A stretch of 64,000 nt of DNA from Mesomycoplasma ovipneumoniae ATCC 29419. Its GTDB lineage: Bacteria; Bacillota_I; Bacilli_A; Mycoplasmatales; Metamycoplasmataceae. The first letter of the stretch is position 1, and the number at the start of each line of letters is the position of its first letter. The translations under genes were made by a program, and so were the position numbers. Location: the NCBI RefSeq assembly GCF_028885435.1, contig NZ_CP118522.1, forward strand, positions 868,001 to 932,000, read 5' to 3'. A model generated the notes under the pieces. That model made no database searches, had not been told where the DNA came from, and saw only the letters and a program-made list of their open reading frames with translations. This document shows positions 1 to 10,546 of the stretch, one piece after another.

Positions 1-647
1 GCAAAAGCTGTTTTTCCGACCGAAGGACGAGCTGCTAAAATTACAAGTTCACCCCTTTGAAAACCAGAAGTTACAACGTCCAAATTATCATAACCAGTCG
101 AAATTCCTTTAATAACATTTTGACTTGTGCGAAGTTCAGTAATAAATTGAAAAATTTCCTGGGCAATTTCATAAATTGAATAAAAAGACTGTTTTGTGCT
201 ATCTAAAGTCAAAAGATTAATTTTGTCAACAATTTGACTTGTAATTTCTATGGAAGTTTTTTTACCAAAGTCTAGTTCGTGACTTGATTCTTCAATAATT
301 TTTTTGAGCTGGCGCAGAGTTTTTTTCTCGCTGACAATCCTAAGATGCGATGTAATTTCTGAAGGCAGAGAAAAATTATTATTATAAAGTCAAATTATGA
401 AAGATTTTCCGCCTATTTTTTCCAGCTTTTGATTTTTTTGCAGTTCTTCAATTATTAAATTAACTTCAGGATCAGGAACGCTAGCAACCACAGTTTTAAT
501 TGCTTTTGCAATCTCAACTAGTCTTAGATCGCTAAAATCATTTGGGTCAATTGCGTCAATATAATTGATAATTTTTCTGGGATTTGAAAGCAAAAAAGAA
601 ATTATAAAGGACTCAATATCAGGGGAAGTATATCGCGAATTATTCAT
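1..647 (-). CDS. dnaB: Replicative DNA helicase DnaB (N-terminal part, cut by window edge)
   Basis: Replicative helicase that unwinds DNA ahead of the polymerase. The first 85 residues (SPDIESFIISFLL, then an all-helical DnaB N-terminal domain) are followed after an in-frame TGA (Trp) by a reading frame that runs off the window. At its edge stands a Walker A loop, ARPSVGKTAF, typical of the RecA-like DnaB core. The ATG overlaps the end of rplI by 8 bases, so the two are translationally coupled. The C-terminal half lies outside the window. Confidence 0.93.
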
Positions 648-1077
648 CTTTTACAACGTTTATTTTTAAAGTAGCACTAATTTCCGGACTTAATTTAACA
701 GTAACATAACTTGTTCCAAAATTGGAAATTCCTGGAGTTTGAATTAAGTGCTTGTCAATAAAAATATCTTTGGTCTCAAGTTCTTTTTTTATTTTTTTAG
801 CCGAAATTGCCCCGTGGACTGAATCAAGTGTCCCTTTTAATTTAAATCACAAAACAGTATTTTCAATTTGAGACTTAAGTTGGACTGCCTGATTTTTTTT
901 ATTTTCCTTTTCAGCTTCAATTTTTTTTAGCCTTTCATTCAAAAGTTTTTCAGTTCTTGGATTAAAAGGTTCTGCCAAATTATTTTTAAACAAATAATTG
1001 CTAGCATAACCAGCTGAAACCTCAACAACACTGTTTGCACGACCATCTTTTGTGTCTTTAAGTAGAATTACTTTCAT
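640..1077 (-). CDS. rplI: 50S ribosomal protein L9
   Basis: Large-subunit protein of 145 aa, close to the normal L9 length. It starts MKVILLKDTKDGRAN, the conserved L9 N-terminus that contacts 23S rRNA, with the usual YASNYLFKNNLA helix at about residues 25-36. One TGA near residue 77 is read as Trp. The ATG at 1077 is preceded by a GGAG ribosome binding site that lies inside the end of the upstream phosphodiesterase gene (20-base overlap). Order gdpP-rplI-dnaB is common in Firmicutes and mycoplasmas. Confidence 0.96.
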
Positions 1078-3052
1078 ATTCTCTCCTTTGAATTGCAAGT
1101 TTAATATTTTCAACAAATTCAGAAAAAGTCTCAACTGTTGAATAAGCAGCTGCTGAAGTTACATTTCCGCCTCCACCAACTTGCTCTGCTATATATTGAA
1201 CATTAACATTTTCAACACCTCGAGCTGACATTTTATAATTTTTTTGTTGCGGTAATTTTGCCACAACAAAGGCAGCTTGACGATTTTTAACTAATAAAAT
1301 TTGCTCGCAAGCAATCGAGACTAAGTCAGTTTCAATTTCCCGGTCAAGACTTGCAAGAAAAAAGCCTGGCTTAACTTCGGTGACATTTTCAAGAATTTCT
1401 TTAATAATTTTTGACTCATTTTCATTAAGTTTGAGAAATTCACCAGTTTTTGCAGTTTTTGCTCCTCAACGAACAAGGGCAGAAACGGCCGCAAAAGTTG
1501 AAGCACTAGCGGTTTTTTTAAACTGGGCCGAGTCAACATATAAACCGTTAAGCAAAATTTGGGCTCATTCTTGATCAATGCTTATATCTGAATGAATTGT
1601 TAGTAAAATTAAATGGGTAATAATTTCACATGTTGATGAAGATGAGACATCAATATAGTCATGAATTAATTCCAAAATCCCTTGCATTTTGGAATTAATT
1701 CCGTGATGGTCAAAGACAAAAACATTTTCCAAATTGATTTGATCAAGAGCTTTTTTGTTTTCAATTCGCTCAACGTCAGAAACATCAACTAAAATGGCAA
1801 GGCAAGTGTCATTATTTTTTGAGGCCATTGTAATTTTGGAAGCAACTGAACGGGATATAAAAATATTTTTCTTGATAAAATCAGCTTGCGATAAAAATCT
1901 TGTTGTGGTAGTGTCAAAAGTCTGGTTTTGAATATAAAAATTAATTTTTCTTTTATAAATAACTTCAGCATATCTTTTTAAAAAATTACCCAAAACATAA
2001 CCAGAACCAAATGAATCTAAGTCAGAATTAATGTGCCCATAAATTATTATATTATCAATTTTTTCCAATTTTTCAACTAAAAGACGCGCAATTCTTCTAA
2101 GTCTAACAAGCGAATGGAGGCTGAGAGATTCACTATAAGAACCATAAGAAAAAGGCCTTTTTCCATAAGGATAAATTGAAACTTGATTTCCACCACGAGT
2201 TTTTGAAAAAATTAAGGCCTCATTTGCTAGCCTTTTTACTTCGACTAAATTTGTTGTGCCAAATCCAAAGCCAACTGAAAATCAGACTTCGGTTGTATCG
2301 TCAATTTTAGTGCTCTCATCGCGAAAAATGTAAAAATGATTTTTTTGTCAAAGCACAAAAGTTTCATAATGTAAAACTAACATAATACGGCCATCTGCAT
2401 ATTCTTTGTACAAAAATTTATATTTTTGTGACAGTTTTTCAAAAAAATCATTAATAAAAATTTTGATTTTAGGGTAGTCTTGATCGCTACTGCGAAAATT
2501 AGTTGAGACAAAATTATCAACCTCAACCTCGGCAAAAACAAGCGAATTATTTTCATAACCTTGCGAAATTGACTTAAAAAGTGTGATATCACGATAAGAA
2601 ATTCAATATGCAAATTTATTATAATTAATTTCAAATCAGTTATTTCCCCTTTTTATCTCAAATTTTGGTGGAATATCTTCGACTTTTTTATATTGGGGAA
2701 AAAGATAAAAAATATCACGATTTACAAGTCTTTCTGGGTATAAATCTTTAACATATTTTGAAACTTTTGTAATTTTATATGTTGATGATAAATTGATAAT
2801 TCCAATATTATTTTCCTCGTTAATAAGGTCGAATTTTTGGTAATAAAAGTGATTTTGCTTAATTATAAATTGGTAAAAAACAACAATTCCAACTGTTAGC
2901 GAGATTATGAAAATTATGAAAATTCCGACAGCTAATGTGAAAAAAAGGTAAAAATCAAAAGCGTCATTAAAAATAACTTTTAATAATAAAGTCGTAATTT
3001 CAAGTAAAAAGCTTATAAATGAAATTGAAAACGGGAAAAGAAATTTTTTCAT
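1058..3052 (-). CDS. gdpP: GdpP-like cyclic-di-AMP phosphodiesterase (DHH/DHHA1 family)
   Basis: 664 aa membrane enzyme expected to hydrolyse c-di-AMP. Two hydrophobic segments lie in residues 1-65. A PAS-like stretch and a degenerate GGDEF-like region follow (the motif position reads RGGNQ, so no cyclase activity is expected). A DHH domain starts near residue 335 with GHINSDLDSFGSG and VFDHHG, and a DHHA1 domain ends with the glycine-rich motif GGGGN. The length matches B. subtilis GdpP. Several TGA codons are Trp. The start ATG lies 6 bases from the stop of leuS, so the genes are probably co-transcribed leuS-gdpP-rplI-dnaB. Confidence 0.9.
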
Positions 3053-3058
3053 GAGTGC

Positions 3059-5431
3059 TTATTTTTTTACAATGAAATTTAGGATTTTTTTAGGTACAAA
3101 AATTGTCTTAATTATTGAGTGATTTTCTAAAAAATGCTGTATTTTATAGTGTTTTTTGGCAGTTTCGATAATTTGATCTTGACTTTGGTCGTCATTTAAT
3201 TCGAGAATTGCTCTAGTTTTACCGTTAATTGAAACAGGTAAATTATAAGTATTTTTTACAATTTTAGCCTTGTCAAATTGAGGCCAGCTGTGAAAATGAA
3301 GCGGTTTTTGCTCTAATTTTTCAAGTAATTCCTCTGAAATATGAGGGGCAAAAATCGATAAAACTACTAAAAAATCAACAAGATATTTTTTTGACGGTAT
3401 TGAATCAAGTTTACTTAAAAAATTAATATACACCATTAATTTAGAAATAGCCACGTTAAACTTAAAATCCTGGACTAAATTAGTAATTTCAAAGACAAAA
3501 TTATTATAAAGGTAGCTAAATTCAGAGTCCTGTTCGACTTCAGGATCAATTTTGTAATCTTTTAAAATAATTCTAATAACCCTTTGAATTCAGGCATAAA
3601 TTGAATTTGCACCTTTTTCATCCCAGGCGCGATTTTCATTAATTGGCCCCATAAACATTAGAAAAATTCGAACACTATCAGCGCCATATTTGTCTAAAAC
3701 TGTATAAGGATTAATAATATTTCCTTTGGATTTAGACATTTTTTGACCGTCAGGCCCTAGTAGCATTCCTTGGTGAATAACTCTGTCAAAAGGCTCAAAA
3801 TTTGGAACAATTCCAGCTTCAAATAAAACTTTATGTCAAAAACGTGAATAAAGCAAATGGCCAACAGCATGTTCTTGTCCGCCGATATAAATGTCAACGG
3901 GAAGTCATTTTTGCAGTTTTTTATAAGCTTCTTTTGAGTCTAATTTTAAATAAGTGCCGTCATTTTGTTTTAAAATATAAGCAAGATAATACCATGAACT
4001 TCCGGCTCATTGAGGCATTGTGTTAGTTTCGCGGCGGTAGATTTTACCGTTTTTTTCAAAAAAAACTCAATCTTTTTGTAAAGCAAGTGGGGACTGACCA
4101 TCGCCTGAGGGAACAATTTTTTCTAAATGTGGCAGTTCGACAATTTTTTCTTCAAGATAGATTTTGCCATCTTGGTCAAAATAAACAGGAAAAGGCTCGC
4201 CTCAATATCTTTGTCTTGAAAAAACTCAGTCCTTAATTTTATAAGAAATACTTTTTTTTGCTAAGCGGAATTTTTCTAATTTTTCAAAAATTAATTTTGA
4301 AGCTTTTTCAACTTCAAAATTGTTAAATTCTGCTGAATTTATAAGCAGATTTTGGTCATTTATCACTTCTAAATAGTCAATTGCAAAAATTTTAGCAAAT
4401 TCTAAGTCATTTAAATTGTGAGCTGGAACTCCCATAATTGCCGAAGTTCCGTAGTCATTTAGCACATAATTTGCAATATAAAGCGGAATTTTTTGAGAAG
4501 TTAAGGGGTGAATCATGTATAAATTAGTAAATATACCAGAAATTTGACTCTGAAGTTTGGGGCTAGAAAAACTGTTTTTTTCAATGTAGTCACTAATTCT
4601 TGCATCTTTTTTTGCAAGATTTGTTGCAAAATCATGCAAAGGTGAAATAGCTAAAAAACTAACACCATAAATAGTCTCAATTTTTGTTGTAAATATTTCA
4701 ATAAAATCTTTGCTATTTTCAAAGTAAAACTTAAGAATAACGCCTTGGGACTTGCCAATTCATTTTTGTTGGAGCAACTTTAATGAGTCAGGAAAATTTA
4801 TACTCTCAAGTCCATCAAGCAATTTTTGGGCATATTCAGTGATTTTTAACACCCATTGATCCATTTTTTTAATTTCAACAGGAAAACTACCTCGTTCACT
4901 GACTAAATTTCCCTCTTTGTCACGACTTATTTCTTCATTTGCTAAAACTGTCCCTAATTTTGGGCATCAATTTACTTGTGTCTGACGAATTTCGGCTAGG
5001 CCAACCTTATATAAAAGTTTAAAAATTCACTGGGTTTGTTCATAAAATTTTGGATCACTTGTGTTAATTTCTTTACTTCAATCATATGAAAAACCAAAAG
5101 AATTTATTTGCTCTTTAAAATTTTCAATATTTTTTTTAGTAAAATCTGCAGGGTGGTTGCCTGTTTGAATTGCATATTGTTCAGCCGGAAGACCAAAAGC
5201 ATCTCAACCCATCGGGTGAAGAACATCAAAACCATTAAGCCGTTTAAATCTTGCAATTATATCTGATGCTGTATATCCAATTGGATGCCCTAGATGCAAT
5301 CCGGCTGCCGAAGGATAAGGAAACATATCTAAAATATAGATTTTTTTGTCTAAAGATTCACTCGTTTGAAAAACGTTATTTTTTTGCCAATAGTTTTGTC
5401 ATTTTTTTTCTATTAATTTATGGTCATACAT
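3059..5431 (-). CDS. leuS: Leucyl-tRNA synthetase
   Basis: Class I aminoacyl-tRNA synthetase of 790 aa charging tRNA-Leu in the cytoplasm. The HIGH motif appears as HLGHPIGY near residue 44 and the KMSKS loop as KMSKSKGN near residue 565. A CP1 editing domain and a C-terminal anticodon-binding domain lie around them. The reading frame is one piece once TGA is Trp; read with the standard code it would be broken into fragments. The ATG at 5431 is chosen because [15 protein letters not shown] is the family N-terminus; a second ATG four codons inside is not present. Confidence 0.95.
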
Positions 5432-5671
5432 GATACTAAATATTAAATTATAATATAAAAAGGCTAAATTTAAGTAAAATAAAGTTAGATAAAATATTGG
5501 TTGGGCAGAAGTTGTTTTAAGTCTTTTATTAACCAAGTCAACGATTAGGCCTAAATTTTATAAGATTTAAACTTGAATGAAAAAACAAAAATAACTAAAA
5601 ACCACCTAAATTCCGTATTATTTAAACTTAATTATTTTTTTTTTTTTTAATGAAAAAATTTAAATTTGTTG
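5432..5671. other. Intergenic region upstream of leuS and of the first tracrRNA
   Basis: About 240 bp without a gene. The part from about 5515 on is the first copy of a roughly 280-bp direct repeat whose second copy starts near 5920. Both copies carry the stretch AACTAAAAACCACCTAAATT (5595-5614 and 5997-6016) and then an A+T stretch before the tracrRNA promoter. The leuS promoter must lie at the left end of this region; no clear -35 was seen. Confidence 0.5.
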
Positions 5672-5677
5672 TATAAT
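5672..5677 (+). promoter_or_regulatory. -10 box of tracrRNA copy 1
   Basis: Perfect TATAAT in the context TTGTTGTATAATTAA, placed 23 bases before the anti-repeat. The identical context recurs before tracrRNA copy 2. No good -35 hexamer is visible, as usual for mycoplasma promoters. Confidence 0.7.
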
Positions 5678-5683
5678 TAAAAA

Positions 5684-5781
5684 TGCATAATAACTTATGC
5701 TTACTCTAATAAGAAATTGTCGCACAAAAATAAGGCCTATTTTATATAGTGCCGCACCTGCCGCCGCAAGGCGGTTTTTTT
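5684..5781 (+). ncRNA. tracrRNA, copy 1
   Basis: Trans-activating CRISPR RNA. Positions 5701-5720 are exactly complementary to 20 bases in the 3' half of the CRISPR repeat, and GCACAAAAA at 5722-5730 pairs with the 5' end of the repeat; the bases between form the expected bulge. Next come a TAAGGC nexus-like segment and a terminator hairpin CCGCC-GCAA-GGCGG (5761-5774) with a T run. Compared with copy 2 the first bases of the anti-repeat are missing (GCTTACTC instead of GTTTTACTC). The 5' end is inferred from the -10 box. Confidence 0.85.
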
Positions 5782-6077
5782 GTTTTTTATATAAATAGAG
5801 CGATTTTATAACTATAACTTAATATATTCGCAAATAATCGTTTGAATTTTTTTGTTGTTTTAGACAATAATTAACTATATTAAAACAATTAATTTTTAAC
5901 TGCGAAAAACAGGTAGTTTCAAAACATTCATTGGCCAAGTCAACAATTCAGCGCTAAATTTTCTAAGCTTTAAAATTGTAGACAAAAACAAAAATAACTA
6001 AAAACCACCTAAATTCCGTATTAATTTAAGTGCAATTAATTTTTTTCTTTTTTTTGATAAAAAATTTAAATTTGTTG

Positions 6078-6083
6078 TATAAT
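6078..6083 (+). promoter_or_regulatory. -10 box of tracrRNA copy 2
   Basis: TATAAT in the same TTGTTGTATAATTAA context as copy 1, 21 bases before the anti-repeat. Confidence 0.7.
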
Positions 6084-6089
6084 TAACTA

Positions 6090-6188
6090 TGCACAATAAA
6101 TTATGTTTTACTCTAATAAGAAATTGTCGCACAAAAATAAGGCCTATTTTATATAGTGCCGCAACTGCCGCCGCAAGGCGGTTTTTTT
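6090..6188 (+). ncRNA. tracrRNA, copy 2
   Basis: Second trans-activating CRISPR RNA. The anti-repeat at 6105-6127 is a perfect 23-base complement of the 3' end of the CRISPR repeat, and GCACAAAAA at 6129-6137 pairs with its 5' part. The scaffold TAAGGCCTATTTTATATAG follows, and a CCGCC-GCAA-GGCGG hairpin with seven T residues ends at 6188. Longer and better matched than copy 1, it is the more likely main guide partner. It shows that crRNA is read from the plus strand of the array. Confidence 0.88.
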
Positions 6189-6326
6189 GTTTTTATGCAA
6201 AAAACTAAAATTTTAAAAAAATATAAGACAGCAATACTGTATAAATTAGTAGAAAAATGGGGATATTAAATATTTTGTCTTTTGGGCAAAAATTAGTTTT
6301 AATGACCATATTAAGAAATTTTATTG

Positions 6327-6332
6327 TATAAT
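6327..6332 (+). promoter_or_regulatory. -10 box of the cas1-cas2-csn2 operon
   Basis: TATAAT in TTGTATAATTATT, 31 bases before the cas1 ATG. The segment between tracrRNA 2 and this box (6190-6320) also holds TAAATTAGTAGAAAAA at 6242-6257, a motif that recurs as an inverted repeat near 42.9 kb. Confidence 0.6.
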
Positions 6333-6363
6333 TATTATTTTAAAATTAAAATTATTTTACAAA

Positions 6364-7218
6364 ATGAAAAAAATTATTGAAATTAACGAATCGGATTACA
6401 TTAAGCTTTTCCTTGACAATATTGTTATTAAACGTGATATTGAAAAATTTGTAATCCCAATTGACACAGTAGAAGTTATTATTTTTGAAAATGACCGAGC
6501 AACTATTACAATCCCGCTAATCAACGAACTTGTTGAAAAGAAAGTTAATATAATTATTTGCAAAAATCATTTACCAAATTCACTAATAATTCCCTACAGC
6601 GGCTACTATAATAATAAGGTTTTTCAGGAACAAATTAAATGGTCGGTAGAATACAAAGGTAAAACTTGGAAAAAAATTATTCGCCTAAAAATTCAAAGAT
6701 CTCTCGAAACTTTGGTCGAGAAAAAACTCATTAACGCTGAAATTGAAGAGAAAATGACCTCCTACATTGACCAAGTTGAAGACCATGATGTCACAAATCG
6801 TGAAGGCCACGTGGCTAAATTATATTTCAAGCATCTTTTTGGTGAAAATTTTACTCGTGACCAAAAAGGCGATGATCGTATTAATAGCCTTTTAAATTAT
6901 GGCTACACTGTTTTACTTAGTTATGTTGCCAGAGCTATTTGTGCCAAAGGAATGGATAATCGGCTTGGTGTGTATCATAAAAGTTTTAATAATAATTTTC
7001 CTTTGGCTTGTGATTTGATGGAACCTTATCGTTTTTGAATTGACCAAATCGTTTTTGACCATATTAACAAAAAATTTTTTTTATTCCAAGAATTCAAAGA
7101 GGATTTATTCACATCTTTTAATAAATATATTACTTATAAAAATAAGAAAATTCGTTTTAAAAAATTTATCGATGCTGAAATCAGTGAAATTTTAGAGTTA
7201 AACAAAAATGCAAGCTAA
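6364..7218 (+). CDS. cas1: CRISPR-associated endonuclease Cas1 (type II)
   Basis: 284 aa integrase subunit that, with Cas2, inserts new spacers at the leader end of the array. The N-terminal beta-rich domain is followed by the helical catalytic domain with the three expected metal ligands: Glu in NREGHVAKLYF (about residue 149), His in GVYHKSFNN and Asp in CDLMEPYRF. A TGA directly after EPYRF is Trp, so the gene continues about 60 residues past that codon to the TAA at 7216. It overlaps cas2 by 11 bases. Confidence 0.95.
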
Positions 7219-7552
7219 TATAATTGAGGTAAATACAAGAGAAATGCGGATTTTATTAATGTATGATATCTATTCAGAAAATGAGCAACAAAACCCTGAA
7301 TACAATAAGTTTGTTAAAAATCTTTTAAAACTAGGCTACATTCGGATTCAATATTCAATTTATGCCAAAATAATTCCTGTGCACACAATTTATCAATCAG
7401 AACGCAAAAAAATTATTAATATTATTCCCAAAAATTCAAATGTTCGTATTTTACTTTTAACCGAACAGCAATATCAAAATATGGAAATTTTAAGTGGTTC
7501 AAAATCTAAAAACGAAATTATCAATTTTGAGCAGGAGTATATAAAATTATAA
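7208..7552 (+). CDS. cas2: CRISPR-associated endoribonuclease Cas2
   Basis: Small dimeric partner of Cas1 in spacer integration, 114 aa. The core starts MRILLMYDIYSEN with the conserved Asp of the ferredoxin-like fold, followed by GYIRIQYSIYAKI and VRILLLTEQQYQNM. The first ATG (7208) overlaps cas1 and gives a 12-residue extension like that of streptococcal Cas2; the ATG at 7244 is an equally possible start. Its stop shares one base with the start of csn2. Confidence 0.93.
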   Translation: MQANIIEVNTREMRILLMYDIYSENEQQNPEYNKFVKNLLKLGYIRIQYSIYAKIIPVHTIYQSERKKIINIIPKNSNVRILLLTEQQYQNMEILSGSKSKNEIINFEQEYIKL

Positions 7553-8325
7553 TGTTAAATTTTTTTAATAATAAAGCAAATTTAATTGAATTTAAGGAAA
7601 ATATTAAAATTATTGAATGCGAAAATATTGACCTTTTTTTACACGACCTTTTTGAATATGAGCAATCAAAAGGTGTTCAATCGATTGATTTTGATGGAAA
7701 ACTATATTCAATTAAAGATATTAGCGTTTTTACTTATTTGAACAAAATCACTGATTTTCTTAGTCTAAGTCCAAAAAATTGATTAGGTAACCAAATTATT
7801 CAAGATGAAATGTGACAAAATAGCAATTTTTTTAATAATCAAGAAATTCTGTCCATAATTGATAAAATCAATACTTTATTAGGTTTTGAACTACTTGAAT
7901 ATCAAGTTGATAATACTAAATTATTGAAGGCTCTATTTGAAATTAATCCAAATATTCTACTTTCAAAAAATAATTTTGCAAAAATAATGGAAATTCTTTT
8001 TGCAAACAAACCTGAACCCTTGGTTATATTCAAAGATTTAGAGTTTATTAATTTAATTGACCTATTACAATTTACAAACACAAAATTTATAATTTTAACT
8101 ACTGATTTTACTAAATATATAAATAAATATGACCAACTCGAGCTTGTTGGCTTTTATAAAGATAAAACGATTATTGATATCAAAACACCATTACCAATTA
8201 TTAGTTATTTTGAAAATCATAAAAATAGGGAAATTCTGGAAAGTGAACCTCTATTTTCAGATTTAAATGAAAAAAACGAGTTTCGTTTTCACATTAACAT
8301 CATCAAAAGAACATTTTTTGAATAA
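7552..8325 (+). CDS. csn2: Csn2-like adaptation protein (type II-A marker)
   Basis: 257 aa, intact only with two TGA codons read as Trp. Position (after cas1-cas2, before the array leader) and pattern match Csn2: an N-terminal LIEFKENIKIIECEN strand, FLHDLFEYEQSKGVQ, a helical insert, and LLKALFEINPNILL followed by PLVIFKDLEFINLIDLLQF and KFIILTTDF, which resemble the second half of streptococcal Csn2. Csn2 forms a DNA-end-binding ring used in spacer acquisition. Sequence identity to known Csn2 is low, and the protein is somewhat longer than the 220 aa form. Confidence 0.78.
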
Positions 8326-8351
8326 AAAACCTCAAAAACAACTGGTTTTTT
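8324..8351 (+). terminator. Hairpin at the end of the cas1-cas2-csn2 operon
   Basis: AAAAAACC at 8324-8331 pairs with GGTTTTTT at 8344-8351 around a 12-base loop, starting inside the csn2 stop codon and ending in a run of T. It would end the cas operon before the array or act within the leader. Confidence 0.5.
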
Positions 8352-8393
8352 GACAAAAAAACAAAAAAAATCAGTTTTTTTCTTTGAAATGAG
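8352..8393 (+). promoter_or_regulatory. CRISPR leader (proximal part)
   Basis: Forty-two A+T-rich bases between the csn2 hairpin and the first repeat. This side is the leader end: the neighbouring 33 repeats are invariant, whereas variant and truncated repeats sit at the other end. No clear -10 box was found here. A TACAAT hexamer lies inside each repeat (from repeat base 13) and could be a weak internal promoter, but that is inference. Confidence 0.5.
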
Positions 8394-10542
8394 GTTTTTG
8401 TGCTGTACAATTTCTTATTAGAGTAAAACGAATTTCAAAACAAGGTATAACTAGCATATGTTTTTGTGCTGTACAATTTCTTATTAGAGTAAAACAGAAA
8501 AAACAAAAGGAAAAATCAAATGAACGTTTTTGTGCTGTACAATTTCTTATTAGAGTAAAACCTTCTAAGTCTTCGTCAAAAACAGCTAATTGTTTTTGTG
8601 CTGTACAATTTCTTATTAGAGTAAAACTTAGTAGCAAATTAGCAGATAACCCTATTTGTTTTTGTGCTGTACAATTTCTTATTAGAGTAAAACTAAGATC
8701 ATAATTTCTGAAGCTGAAAATATGTTTTTGTGCTGTACAATTTCTTATTAGAGTAAAACTTAGTTTAGAAGAAGAAAATAAACAATTAAGTTTTTGTGCT
8801 GTACAATTTCTTATTAGAGTAAAACAATTTTTGAAAAAAAGACCCCTAGTTCTCCGTTTTTGTGCTGTACAATTTCTTATTAGAGTAAAACAAAGTGTCA
8901 ATTTCACTTTTTGAATAATAAGTTTTTGTGCTGTACAATTTCTTATTAGAGTAAAACTTTTTAAAAAAATTATTTACACTCGGAAAAGTTTTTGTGCTGT
9001 ACAATTTCTTATTAGAGTAAAACTATTTAACAAATGAAGAAAACATATATGTAGTTTTTGTGCTGTACAATTTCTTATTAGAGTAAAACGATTTTCTAAT
9101 TCTAAAAATTGCTCTTCAAGTTTTTGTGCTGTACAATTTCTTATTAGAGTAAAACATTTTAAATTTACTTTTAACAAATTGAAATGTTTTTGTGCTGTAC
9201 AATTTCTTATTAGAGTAAAACGGTGAAGCCAAAACTGTATCAAAAGAGTGAGTTTTTGTGCTGTACAATTTCTTATTAGAGTAAAACCTTGTTTTTAAAA
9301 ATTCAGCTTGGGAAATGGTTTTTGTGCTGTACAATTTCTTATTAGAGTAAAACAAATCCGTTCTAATTTCGTCAAAATTCTCTGTTTTTGTGCTGTACAA
9401 TTTCTTATTAGAGTAAAACACACTAACTACCTTATTATCTCCCCAAATAGTTTTTGTGCTGTACAATTTCTTATTAGAGTAAAACGAGTAATTTTATCTT
9501 TTCCATCCAGTTCATGTTTTTGTGCTGTACAATTTCTTATTAGAGTAAAACTAGAACAACTTAAAACTTGGTGTAACACTCGTTTTTGTGCTGTACAATT
9601 TCTTATTAGAGTAAAACCAAATTCTTGTGAAATTGTTTTTATTGCAAGTTTTTGTGCTGTACAATTTCTTATTAGAGTAAAACGTCATAAAGCAGATTTT
9701 TGACTGAAACATTGTTTTTGTGCTGTACAATTTCTTATTAGAGTAAAACTATGACTCTAATTTTTATAACTTAAATTGAGTTTTTGTGCTGTACAATTTC
9801 TTATTAGAGTAAAACTTAGTATTTCAACATTTTTTAAAAATTTACGTTTTTGTGCTGTACAATTTCTTATTAGAGTAAAACTAGCTTCTTTATTTGTGGC
9901 TAAAAATACTGGTTTTTGTGCTGTACAATTTCTTATTAGAGTAAAACACCTTGAACCCCGGGAATACCAGGCACACCGTTTTTGTGCTGTACAATTTCTT
10001 ATTAGAGTAAAACTTAGTAGTAAATTAGCAGATAACCCAATTTGTTTTTGTGCTGTACAATTTCTTATTAGAGTAAAACAATATTTTTTTTTTTTTTTTT
10101 AGGGCAAAGAGTTTTTGTGCTGTACAATTTCTTATTAGAGTAAAACATATGCTTTTTCAAGTTCTCTTATTTGTTTGTTTTTGTGCTGTACAATTTCTTA
10201 TTAGAGTAAAACATTTCCATCCGTTAGATAATTTGATGGCTGGTTTTTGTGCTGTACAATTTCTTATTAGAGTAAAACCGTATAAGCGAGCAAGAAATAA
10301 ATAGTATGGTTTTTGTGCTGTACAATTTCTTATTAGAGTAAAACCAAAGGTTTCCAAAAGAACGCCACCTGCTCGTTTTTGTGCTGTACAATTTCTTATT
10401 AGAGTAAAACCTGAGTAGACTTCTTTTTCTTCAATTTTAAGTTTTTGTGCTGTACAATTTCTTATTAGAGTAAAACTTAAACATACCAATTATTGCCTTA
10501 ACTAATGTTTTTGTGCTGTACAATTTCTTATTAGAGTAAAAC
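8394..10542 (+). CRISPR. CRISPR array, leader-proximal part (33 repeats)
   Basis: Thirty-three identical 36-bp repeats, beginning GTTTTTGTGCTGTACAATTT and ending TTAGAGTAAAAC, in strict 66-bp register from 8394 (spacers 30 bp; the spacer at 10080-10110 is 31 bp). Thirty-two complete spacers lie in this part. All repeats are perfect, which is the pattern of the young end. Spacers at 8628-8657 and 10014-10043 are near duplicates, the one at 10080-10110 is mostly a long T run, and 9948-9977 encodes collagen-like triplets on its minus strand. Apparent reading frames across the array are artefacts. Confidence 0.98.
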
Positions 10543-10546
10543 GAAA

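Larger units (their letters stand above)
5515..6190. repeat. Tandem direct duplication carrying the two tracrRNA genes
   Basis: Two copies, about 5515-5783 and 5920-6190, are aligned along their whole length: a diverged upstream part, the block AACTAAAAACCACCTAAATT, the TATAAT promoter, the tracrRNA and its terminator. The transcribed parts are almost identical (one substitution in GCACCTG/GCAACTG apart from the 5' anti-repeat end), while the upstream parts have drifted. The duplication therefore looks old but under selection in the RNA part. Confidence 0.8.

Noticed and set aside
8371-10489. Several open frames across the CRISPR array with repeated FTLIRNCTAQK or FCAVQFLIRVK
   Set aside because: They are translations of the 36-bp repeat plus 30-bp spacer (66 bp is a multiple of three) and have no start signals.
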